Below the pieces are notes generated by a model. It saw nothing but the letters and a program-made list of their open reading frames with translations, was not told the origin of the DNA and made no database searches. From the NCBI RefSeq assembly GCF_021341665.1, contig NZ_JAJTTH010000001.1, forward strand, positions 868,001 to 932,000: DNA of 64,000 nucleotides, written 5' to 3'. The DNA is from Pseudomonas sp. Au-Pse12. GTDB taxonomy: Bacteria; Pseudomonadota; Gammaproteobacteria; Pseudomonadales; Pseudomonadaceae. Below, one piece after another: positions 46,669-53,722 of this stretch (positions are counted from its first letter, which is position 1; the number at the start of each line of letters is the position of its first letter). The position numbers were made by a program, and so were the translations under genes.

Positions 46669-48084
46669 ATGAGCGAAAGAATCCCCGTCCGATTAGTAGA
46701 AACCTTCGAACCTTCACGCCCTACACAGATGAAGACGAAGAGCACCGACAAACACGTCTACACCCGCAGTTTCACCGGCCTGTTCCGCACCCTGCGCATG
46801 AGCGGCGCAGGTTTCCTGTTCCTGCTGTTCTTCGGCACCGTATGGCTCAACTGGGGGGGCCGCCAGGCCGTGCTCTGGGACCTGGCCGAGAGCAAGTTCC
46901 ACATCTTCGGCGCGACCTTCTGGCCCCAGGACTTCATCCTCCTGTCGGCCCTGCTGATCATCTGCGCCTTCGGCCTGTTTGCCATCACCGTGTTCGCCGG
47001 CCGGGTCTGGTGCGGCTACACCTGCCCGCAAAGCTCGTGGACCTGGTTGTTCATGTGGTGCGAAAAAGTCACCGAGGGCGAGCGCAACCAGCGGATCAAG
47101 CTGCAAGCCGCGCCCTGGGGCCTGAACAAGCTGGCGCGCCGGGCGATGAAGCACACCCTGTGGCTGGGCATCAGCCTGCTCACCGGCCTGACCTTCGTCG
47201 GCTACTTCACCCCGATCCGCCCCCTGGCCCACGAACTGCTGACCCTGCAGATCGGCGGCCTGAGCCTGTTCTGGGTGCTGTTCTTCGCCGCGGCCACCTA
47301 CATCAACGCCGGCTGGCTGCGCGAAGCGGTGTGCATGCACATGTGCCCGTATGCACGCTTCCAGAGCGTGATGTTCGACAAGGACACCCTGACCATTTCC
47401 TACAACCCGGTGCGTGGCGAAAGCCGTGGCCCGCGCAAGCGCGATGTGAAGCCCGCCGATGTCGGCCTGGGCGATTGCATCGACTGCCAGGTGTGCGTGC
47501 AGGTCTGCCCGACCGGCATCGACATCCGCGATGGCCTGCAGATGGAATGCATCGGCTGCGCCGCCTGCATCGACGCCTGCGACTCGATCATGGACAAGAT
47601 GGGCTACCCTCGCGGCCTGATCGCCTACACCTCCGAACATGAGCTGCAAGGCGGCAAGACCCACCTGCTGCGGCCACGCCTGGTGGGCTACAGCCTGGTG
47701 CTGCTGGTGATGATCGGCGCCCTGGCGCTGGCCCTGGTGCAACGGCCGATGGTGTCGCTGGACGTGAGCAAGGACCGTGGCCTGTTCCGCGAAAACGCCC
47801 TGGGCCAGATCGAAAACATCTACAGCCTGAAAATCATCAACAAGACCCAGGAACGTCAGCAGTACCAGTTGGCGCTGGTGGATGGCGATGGCTTCGAGCT
47901 GCAAGGCAAGACCGAACTGAGCCTGGCTCCGGGTGAAATCACCGACCTGCCCGTGTCGGTGGCAATGACCCAGGATCGTGCGCAAAGCAGCTCCCAGGCC
48001 ATCAGTTTCAAGGTCAGCGACAGCGATGACCCGAGCGTCTACGCCGTGGCCAAGAGTCGTTTTGTCGCGCCGATGAACCGCTGA
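46669..48084 (+). CDS. ccoG: Cytochrome c oxidase accessory protein CcoG (FixG/RdxA)
   Basis: 471 aa from ATG 46669 (MSERIPVRLVETF); an upstream in-frame ATG at 46645 is possible. About five membrane segments (GAGFLFLLFFGTVWLNW onward) include GRVWCGYTCPQSSWTWLFMWCE. Two 4Fe-4S clusters follow in GDCIDCQVCVQVCPTGIDIR and ECIGCAACIDACDSIM, and a periplasmic Ig-like domain ends the protein. It helps supply reduced copper to cbb3 oxidase. No ccoNOQP or ccoHIS genes are present in the window, so this may be a second, isolated copy. An out-of-frame five-codon ORF (ATG 46655) overlaps its start. Confidence 0.93.
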   Translation: MSERIPVRLVETFEPSRPTQMKTKSTDKHVYTRSFTGLFRTLRMSGAGFLFLLFFGTVWLNWGGRQAVLWDLAESKFHIFGATFWPQDFILLSALLIICAFGLFAITVFAGRVWCGYTCPQSSWTWLFMWCEKVTEGERNQRIKLQAAPWGLNKLARRAMKHTLWLGISLLTGLTFVGYFTPIRPLAHELLTLQIGGLSLFWVLFFAAATYINAGWLREAVCMHMCPYARFQSVMFDKDTLTISYNPVRGESRGPRKRDVKPADVGLGDCIDCQVCVQVCPTGIDIRDGLQMECIGCAACIDACDSIMDKMGYPRGLIAYTSEHELQGGKTHLLRPRLVGYSLVLLVMIGALALALVQRPMVSLDVSKDRGLFRENALGQIENIYSLKIINKTQERQQYQLALVDGDGFELQGKTELSLAPGEITDLPVSVAMTQDRAQSSSQAISFKVSDSDDPSVYAVAKSRFVAPMNR

Positions 48085-48150
48085 GCCTCTAGAATGCCGT
48101 GGCGAGGGGGCCGACTGCCGCTCCCAGTGCCACCCACACCGGGCAACCGT

Positions 48151-48178
48151 GACCGCCATGGCCAGCGCCATGGCGGTC
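48151..48178. terminator. Perfect 12-bp hairpin after ccoG
   Basis: GACCGCCATGGC and GCCATGGCGGTC flank a CAGC loop, 66 nt after the ccoG stop and 38 nt before the next gene. There is no T-run. It is either a terminator of the Rho-assisted kind or an operator for the MocR-type gene. Confidence 0.5.
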
Positions 48179-48215
48179 GCCGCCACTCCCTCGCCACCGC
48201 AGATATGTCGACCCG

Positions 48216-49652
48216 ATGACCAGACTGGATCCTCAACCGCAGATGAAACGCTACGAAAAATTCGCCGACGACATCGCCGAACTGATCCGTTCCGGGGTCC
48301 TGGGCCCGGGCCAGCGTGTGCCTTCGGTGCGCTACGCCAGCCAGACCTACGGGGTCAGCCCGTCGACGGTGTTCCAGGCCTATTACCTGCTGGAGCGCCG
48401 CGGCCTGATCCGCGCCCGCCCGCGTTCCGGCTACTTCGTCAATGCCCACGCGCCGAGCCCGTTCTCTGAGCCGGTGATCAGCAGCGAAGTCAATGAATCC
48501 ACCGAAGTCGATGTCAGTGAGCTGGTGTTCTCGGTGCTCGACTCGATCAAGGACCCGAGCACCGTGCCCTTCGGCTCGGCGTTCCCCAGCCCGACCCTGT
48601 TCCCCCTGCAACGCCTGTCGCGCTCGCTGGCCAGCGCCAGCCGGGAAATGGACCCGCGCGTGGTGGTCACCGACATGTCGCCGGGCAACCCGCAACTGCG
48701 CCGGCAGATCGCCCTGCGCTACATGGTGGCCGGGCTGATGCTGCCGATGGAGGAGCTGCTGATCACCAACGGCGCCCTGGAGGCGCTGAACCTGTGCCTG
48801 CAAGCGGTGACCGAACCCGGCGACCTGGTGGCCATCGAGGCCCCGGCCTTCTACGCCAGCCTGCAGGTGCTGGAGCGGCTCAAGCTCAAGGCGGTGGAAA
48901 TCCCCGTGCACCCGCGTGACGGCATCGACCTCGGGGTGCTGGCGCAGACCCTGGAGCGCCACCCGATCAAGGCCTGCTGGTGCATGACCAACTTCCAGAA
49001 CCCGATGGGCGCGAGCATGCCCGAGGCGAAGAAACAGGAGCTGGTGGAGCTGCTGCGCCAGCACCAGGTGCCGCTGATCGAAGACGACGTCTACGCCGAG
49101 CTGTACTACGGCCAGCAAGCGCCGAAACCGGCCAAGGCCTTCGACACCGAAGGCCTGGTGATGCACTGCGGCTCCTTCGCCAAGAGCCTGGCTCCGGGCT
49201 ACCGCATCGGCTGGGTGGCGGCCGGGCGTTATGCGCAGAAGATCGAACGGCTGAAACTGATGACCTCGCTGTGCGCCTCGATGCCGGCCCAGGCGGCGAT
49301 TGCCGACTACCTGCAGCACGGCGGCTACGACCGCCACCTGCGCAAACTGCGCTACGCCCTGGAAGAACAGCAGAGCGCCATGCTGGCGGCGATCGCCCGC
49401 TACTTCCCGGCGCAGACCCGGGTCAGCCAGCCGGCGGGCGGCTACTTCCTGTGGCTGGAACTGCCACCGCAGATGGACTCGCTGAAACTGTTCCAGATGG
49501 CCCTGGCCCAGGGCATCAGCATCGCCCCGGGGCCGATCTTTTCCCCGACCCAGCGCTTTCGCAACTGCATCCGCCTGAACTACGGCAGCCCGTGGAACGA
49601 AGCCGCGGAACAGGCCATGGAAACCCTGGGGCGGATCATTCGCTCCTTCTGA
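48216..49652 (+). CDS. MocR-type (GntR/aminotransferase fusion) transcriptional regulator
   Basis: 478 aa. Residues ~10-80 are a GntR winged helix (YEKFADDIAELIRSGVLGPG, RVPSVRYASQTYGVSPSTVFQAY). The rest is a fold-type I aminotransferase-like domain with PLP motifs (LIEDDVYAELYYG, lysine in CGSFAKSLAPGYRIGWV, arginine in NCIRLNYGSPW). Such proteins sense PLP or an amino-acid adduct and regulate neighbouring genes. ATG 48216 has a weak ribosome site; ATG 48243 is an alternative. The upstream ccoG is a possible target. Confidence 0.88.
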   Translation: MTRLDPQPQMKRYEKFADDIAELIRSGVLGPGQRVPSVRYASQTYGVSPSTVFQAYYLLERRGLIRARPRSGYFVNAHAPSPFSEPVISSEVNESTEVDVSELVFSVLDSIKDPSTVPFGSAFPSPTLFPLQRLSRSLASASREMDPRVVVTDMSPGNPQLRRQIALRYMVAGLMLPMEELLITNGALEALNLCLQAVTEPGDLVAIEAPAFYASLQVLERLKLKAVEIPVHPRDGIDLGVLAQTLERHPIKACWCMTNFQNPMGASMPEAKKQELVELLRQHQVPLIEDDVYAELYYGQQAPKPAKAFDTEGLVMHCGSFAKSLAPGYRIGWVAAGRYAQKIERLKLMTSLCASMPAQAAIADYLQHGGYDRHLRKLRYALEEQQSAMLAAIARYFPAQTRVSQPAGGYFLWLELPPQMDSLKLFQMALAQGISIAPGPIFSPTQRFRNCIRLNYGSPWNEAAEQAMETLGRIIRSF

Positions 49653-49671
49653 ACACAACCGCCCCCGCATT

Positions 49672-49740
49672 TGTAGGAGCTTGCCGGCGAAAAGGCCCGT
49701 AAGACACGCGAACGCTTACGCTGGCAAGCCAGCTCCTGCG
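49672..49740. repeat. REP pair in inverted orientation (REPIN-like)
   Basis: tgtaggagcttgccggcgaa on the left and cgctggcaagccagctcctg on the right are two REP cores facing each other, separated by about 30 nt, 20 nt after the MocR-type gene. Confidence 0.7.
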
Positions 49741-49876
49741 GTGCGGTGCGGTGCGGTCCATCCCGCACCAGCTCCAGGCCGGCCGACAGGCCGCCGTCAG
49801 ATGTTGATCTTGCTCTGGCTTTTGATCTTCCTGCCCCCTTAGACACGATGGCCGAACGCAGGCATTGAGCCGTGGG

Positions 49877-49900
49877 TAACCCGGCATGGATGCCGGGTTA
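49877..49900. terminator. Perfect 10-bp hairpin
   Basis: TAACCCGGCA and TGCCGGGTTA flank a TGGA loop. It lies at the left part of the repeat-like block; no T-run follows beyond TTA. Confidence 0.5.
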
Positions 49901-49962
49901 GCCGCCATCCGGCCAGGGACGGCCGGTGGCGGCGGCCCACGGATCAATGCCGGAGAGAGGGC

Positions 49963-50061
49963 ATGCCGAACCTAGGCGAGGCACCGAGTGAAGGGGCAGG
50001 AGCCCTTTGCTTACTTTGGGCTGGGCCGGCATTCCGGCTTTTCCAAAGTGAGTCGCCGTAA
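49963..50061 (+). CDS. 32-aa ORF inside the repeat-like block
   Basis: ATG CCG AAC begins 7 nt after GGAG in the run GGAGAGAGGGC, a strong ribosome site. The predicted peptide starts MPNLGEAPSEGAGALCLLWA and ends FQSESP. I recall near-identical short ORFs annotated at many sites in Pseudomonas genomes, so it may be a passenger of the repeat rather than a functional gene. Confidence 0.4.
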   Translation: MPNLGEAPSEGAGALCLLWAGPAFRLFQSESP

Positions 50062-50206
50062 GGGCGAAACCGTAAGTGGCCGTTACCGCAACAACGGATA
50101 TGTACCCCGTCCCACTCACCCCCCTGAAAGAACCAAAACTCCCTTGCCCCACCCCCTCATTTCCTTCAGCATCCGCACTCCAATTTTCCAGGGAAAGGAA
50201 CACGTC

Positions 50207-51262
50207 ATGGTCGAAGACCTGTATTACGACGACTACCCAGAGGCCAAGGCCGAACTGCTCAAGGCCATCGAACGCCACCGCCTGCCCCTGCTGACCCAGG
50301 AACTCAACGCCTACGACTGCATCCAGGCGATCTTCGAACTGGACGCGATCAACAACCCCAAGGACGAGGAAGACGCCTTCTTCGACCTGGCCCTGGCCCT
50401 GATCGGCTGGATCCCCGGCCCGGGACAAGGCCTGAAGACCCTTCTGCGCCTGATCAACCGCGCCCCCCAGCGCCACGCCGAAAAGCTCTTCGACATGATC
50501 CGCTACGCCCTGATGGCCTGCCGCCTGAAAACCAGCCCCGAACAGCTGCTGGAAAAGTGCCTGGACCCCGTGCGCCTGGCCGCAGAACTGCCCGAGATCA
50601 TCCGCGGCGTGAGTGCCTCCAGCACCTTCAACGGCCTGACGCCCCAGCAGCAGCGCCTGGTGCTGCACAACCTCAACGAAGCCTGCGAACACACCGAATT
50701 CCTCATGGCCTCGGTGCAAGAGCGCATCGCCCCGTGGATCGCCGAGCAGCGCAACAACTCGGCCGCCGCCCACAGCCGCGGCCCGGCCCTGGTGCCCAAG
50801 CCGCAGTCTTCCCTGGAGCCGCGCGCAACCACCCTCACCCCCGCGCCGCAGCCGGCAAGCCAGGACGCCGCGAGCCTTGCCCAGGACATCAACCAGGGCC
50901 TGGAACACCTCACCGGCGAAGGTCACTGGCTGGAGCTGAACCTGCACTACCCCAACCTGGAACCAGTGTCCGGCGCCGCCTACCGAGCGGTGTTCAGTGA
51001 CGGCTCGCAAGCCGAGGGCAGCCTCGACAAAGAGGGTTTTGCCCGCCTGGAAGGCATCCCCGAGGGCCCGGTGAAGATCTACTACGGCGAAGACCCGCGG
51101 CCCTACCTGCGCCTGCCGATCGTTGCCCTGCCCGCCGATGCGCAGCAACTGGAAGACGAGCTGGAGCAGCTTGACCTGGAGCCCGCCGAAGTGGACCTGG
51201 CGACCCTGCTGCTGGAAGCCTCGCAGCGCAAGGCGCCCTTCACCCTGATTCCCGTGTACTGA
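50207..51262 (+). CDS. Polymorphic-toxin delivery-region protein lacking a visible C-terminal toxin domain
   Basis: 351 aa from ATG 50207 (MVEDLYYDDYPEAKAEL), with AAGGAA 6 nt upstream; the earlier open frame is repeat sequence. Residues ~30-125 (AFFDLALALIGWIPGPGQGLKT, HAEKLFDMIRYALMACRLKTSPEQL) resemble the conserved N-terminal region of Pseudomonas polymorphic toxins. A Pro/Ala-rich linker (~185-225) follows. Then comes a beta-sandwich-like segment (HWLELNLHYPNLEPVSGAAY, GSLDKEGFARLEGIPEGPVK) that usually precedes a C-terminal toxin module. Here the protein stops about 50 residues later. The next gene encodes a PoNi-type immunity protein, so a DNase tip (PoNe) may have been lost. Secretion by a type VI or related system is inferred. 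Confidence 0.65.
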   Translation: MVEDLYYDDYPEAKAELLKAIERHRLPLLTQELNAYDCIQAIFELDAINNPKDEEDAFFDLALALIGWIPGPGQGLKTLLRLINRAPQRHAEKLFDMIRYALMACRLKTSPEQLLEKCLDPVRLAAELPEIIRGVSASSTFNGLTPQQQRLVLHNLNEACEHTEFLMASVQERIAPWIAEQRNNSAAAHSRGPALVPKPQSSLEPRATTLTPAPQPASQDAASLAQDINQGLEHLTGEGHWLELNLHYPNLEPVSGAAYRAVFSDGSQAEGSLDKEGFARLEGIPEGPVKIYYGEDPRPYLRLPIVALPADAQQLEDELEQLDLEPAEVDLATLLLEASQRKAPFTLIPVY

Positions 51263-51276
51263 GACAAGGCACCGAC

Positions 51277-52074
51277 ATGAACCGCAGACAAGTGTTTCTC
51301 AGCCACAAGCAGTACCACAGCTACCTGGAAAGCCTGGCCGGCGAAGAGACCCACTGGCAGACCCACTCGATGATGGCCGACAGCCCCGAGCAGGAAGCCT
51401 CCCTCAAGGCCTCCACGGTGCGAAGCGCGCGCCTGCACCATTTGATCCTGGGCTACACCGGCGGTGCTCCCATGGAGCAACTGGCCCGGGAACTGGACGG
51501 GGTGATCGAAGGCTACGAAGACTACCAGCGCAAGATGGGGGTTTATGAGGAACGGCCGGATATCGCGCCGCTGAACATCGAAGACTACCCCGACGAGTAC
51601 GAGGAATATGTCCAGGTCATCAGCCTGTGCATCCTGCTGCAGCGCAGCGACCTGCTGCCCCGCATGGCACTGCTGCAGGATCGCGCCGGCTTTAACGGCC
51701 AGGACACCCTGATCGAGGATCTGCTCAAGGCCTACCTGCCGAACCGTGAAAACGTTGATGAGTGGTTCCACCCCGTCTACACGCCCCTGATCTGGGCGAT
51801 CTACAGCGAAGACCCGGACGAGCCTCGGGAGCTGCTGGTGGAGTACTGCAACCAGTGGTACGAAGCGTTCGAACAGGCCCCCTGGCACGACTCCCACCAG
51901 AACGGTGACGAAGGTTCCTACTTCGGCTACTGGGCCTTTGAAGCCGCGGCGGCGGCCTACCTGTATGGCCTGGACGACAGCGCGGTCAAGCACATGATCT
52001 TCCCCCGGGACCTGCTCGACTACGCCCGGCGCTTCACCCCGCCGCCGATACCCGAGCTGGCCGCGCAGGACTGA
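51277..52074 (+). CDS. PoNi-type immunity protein (DUF1910/DUF1911)
   Basis: 265 aa, 14 nt after the preceding gene; AAGG about 7 nt upstream. The all-helical sequence has the N-terminal PoNi pattern (VRSARLHHLILGYTGGAPMEQLAREL, VISLCILLQRSDLLPRMALL) and the C-terminal DUF1911 pattern (WYEAFEQAPWHDSHQNGDEG then YFGYWAFEAAAAAYLYGLDD, FPRDLLDYA). PoNi proteins neutralise PoNe DNase effectors of polymorphic toxins. No PoNe domain is visible beside it, so it looks like an orphan immunity gene, or it protects against toxins of neighbouring strains. Confidence 0.85.
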   Translation: MNRRQVFLSHKQYHSYLESLAGEETHWQTHSMMADSPEQEASLKASTVRSARLHHLILGYTGGAPMEQLARELDGVIEGYEDYQRKMGVYEERPDIAPLNIEDYPDEYEEYVQVISLCILLQRSDLLPRMALLQDRAGFNGQDTLIEDLLKAYLPNRENVDEWFHPVYTPLIWAIYSEDPDEPRELLVEYCNQWYEAFEQAPWHDSHQNGDEGSYFGYWAFEAAAAAYLYGLDDSAVKHMIFPRDLLDYARRFTPPPIPELAAQD

Positions 52075-52117
52075 TGCGCACGCTTTGCCTCCCCCTCACT
52101 CGAACGATGAAGTCGCC

Positions 52118-52669
52118 ATGAAATCCTGGATCAAGACTCTACTGGTCACGCTGCTCGCGACCGCCTTGTGCCTGCTGTTTGCCCGCGTTGTCCTGCCCCC
52201 GTTGCTGATGTACCTGATACCGCCCAGCTGGGAAAGCGGCCCCTGGTACTGGGTCAATCTGCTGCTGGCCGGCTTCCTCGCCGGGCTGCTGGTGGCGCCC
52301 CTGCTGCGCACCCGGCGTTACTACCCGGTGCCTCTACTGCTGTTGTTGACCACCCTGGTGGTGGTCGGCAGTTGGGCGCAGAACCGCTGCAACGACGCCC
52401 AGCTGCAGGCCATCGAACAGCTGGAAAGGCGCAGCGCGAGCCATTCGAACCTGGGGTTCTCCGATGAGCAACCCGCGCCTTCGGCGCCAGTGGACCTGAG
52501 CGCCACACCAGGCGTCTGGGCGCATGAACAAGGCTACGGATATGGCTACAGCTGCACCCGCCCGGGGGAAACCCTGGGGTACCTGGTGCCGTTGTTGATG
52601 AGCTTTTGGGTGAGCGTGCTGGGGCTGTTGCTGGCGTTGCTGATCGGCCCCGGCCGCCGCGCCAGCTGA
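52118..52669 (+). CDS. Membrane protein of unknown function
   Basis: 183 aa from ATG 52118 (MKSWIKTLLVTLLATALCLL). There are about four hydrophobic segments: residues 6-30, 43-60, 70-88 and a C-terminal one (LGYLVPLLMSFWVSVLGLLL). A polar loop between the third and fourth carries two Cys (RCNDAQ, SCTRPGE) that may form a disulfide in the periplasm. It follows the PoNi gene by 43 nt on the same strand. No family is recognised. A role in toxin immunity at the membrane is possible but unsupported by motif. Confidence 0.65.
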   Translation: MKSWIKTLLVTLLATALCLLFARVVLPPLLMYLIPPSWESGPWYWVNLLLAGFLAGLLVAPLLRTRRYYPVPLLLLLTTLVVVGSWAQNRCNDAQLQAIEQLERRSASHSNLGFSDEQPAPSAPVDLSATPGVWAHEQGYGYGYSCTRPGETLGYLVPLLMSFWVSVLGLLLALLIGPGRRAS

Positions 52670-52677
52670 AGGAAACC

Positions 52678-52759
52678 GCAGGAGCGGGCGTGCCAGCGAC
52701 GGCCTCTGCAAGGTCGGCACAAGGCTCAAGGGCCTCTTCGCCGGCCAGCTGGCTCCTGC
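52678..52759. repeat. REP pair between convergent genes
   Basis: GCAGGAGC (52678) with cgtgccagcgacggcc and, inverted, ggcctcttcgccggccagct with GGCTCCTGC (52751) form two REP cores facing each other in the 109-bp gap between converging genes. Confidence 0.7.
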
Positions 52760-52778
52760 GGGGAAGCGCGCTCGGGGC

Positions 52779-53525
52779 TCAGCGGCCGCCGCCCAGGTCG
52801 ACGAAGGTGCCGGTGGCGTAGGAAGCCTTGTCCGAGAGCAGCCAGACTATCGCTTCGGCCACTTCGTCGGGGCGTCCACCTCGGCCCATGGGGATCGCCG
52901 ATTCCAGTTTGCTGACGCGATCAGCATCGCCGCTCAGGGCGTGGAAGTCGGTGTAGATGTAGCCCGGACGCACCGCGTTGACGCGGATGCCCTCGCCCGC
53001 CACTTCCTTGGACAGGCCGATGGTGAAGGTGTCCAGGGCGCCCTTGGAGGCGGCGTAGTCGACGTATTCGCCCGGAGAACCCAGGCGCGCGGCCACCGAC
53101 GAGACGTTGACGATGCTGCCGCCCTGCCCGCCATGGCGCGGCGACATGCGCAGCACCGCGTGCTTGGCGCAGAGGATCGGCCCCATGACATTGGTCTTCA
53201 TGATTTTCTGGATACGGAATTCGGACATTTCATCGAGCCGCGACTTGTGCCCCACGGTCCCGGCGTTGTTGACCAGGGCCGTGACCCGCCCCAGCTCGTT
53301 GTCGACCCGGTGGAACAGGCCGATGACTTCATCTTCGATGCTGACGTCGGCGCGCACCGCAATGGCCTGCACGCCGAAGGCGCGGACCTGCTCCAGCACC
53401 TGCAGGGCGGACTGTTCGTCGGCCTGGTAGTTGATGCACACCTTGAACCCCTGCTGCGCGGCCAACAACGCCGTGGCTGCGCCAATACCTCGCCCGCCAC
53501 CGGTGATGACGATGACTTTATCCAT
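52779..53525 (-). CDS. Short-chain dehydrogenase/reductase (SDR)
   Basis: 248 aa from ATG 53525 (MDKVIVITGGGRGIGAATA), with GAGGGAG 8 nt upstream; the longer frame has no ribosome site. Cofactor motif TGGGRGIG, LVNNAGTVG, catalytic Ser in VNVSSVAAR and Tyr/Lys in YVDYAASKGALD, and C-terminal ATGTFVDLGGGR are all present. It is a classical NAD(P)-dependent oxidoreductase resembling FabG/glucose-dehydrogenase-type enzymes. It stands alone, so the substrate is not suggested by context. Confidence 0.88.
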   Translation of the reverse strand: MDKVIVITGGGRGIGAATALLAAQQGFKVCINYQADEQSALQVLEQVRAFGVQAIAVRADVSIEDEVIGLFHRVDNELGRVTALVNNAGTVGHKSRLDEMSEFRIQKIMKTNVMGPILCAKHAVLRMSPRHGGQGGSIVNVSSVAARLGSPGEYVDYAASKGALDTFTIGLSKEVAGEGIRVNAVRPGYIYTDFHALSGDADRVSKLESAIPMGRGGRPDEVAEAIVWLLSDKASYATGTFVDLGGGR

Positions 53526-53722
53526 GCTGCCGACTCCCTCACTGAACATTTCAACGCGAGCCATTAAACACCGCGCGGGCAGCGATGAAAACCGCAGCCA
53601 TGCCTGTCGTGAGGCGCCTTCGGTGGCGAGTGCGGCGCGGCAACGGCCGGCAGCGCGATGCTGGCGACAACATCGCCGCGAACTGCCGCCAGATCGCGAC
53701 AGTCGCGCTCAGGGCGGCAGGC

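Larger units (their letters stand above)
49653..50206. repeat. 554-bp non-coding block resembling an interspersed Pseudomonas repeat
   Basis: It holds, in order, a REP pair, a perfect hairpin, a 32-codon ORF and further short hairpins (TCGCCgtaaGGGCGA near 50053; CCGTTaccgcaacAACGG near 50082). From memory the part from ~49860 to ~50110 resembles intergenic sequence found repeatedly in fluorescent pseudomonads, often before toxin-type genes. This could not be checked here. Confidence 0.5.
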
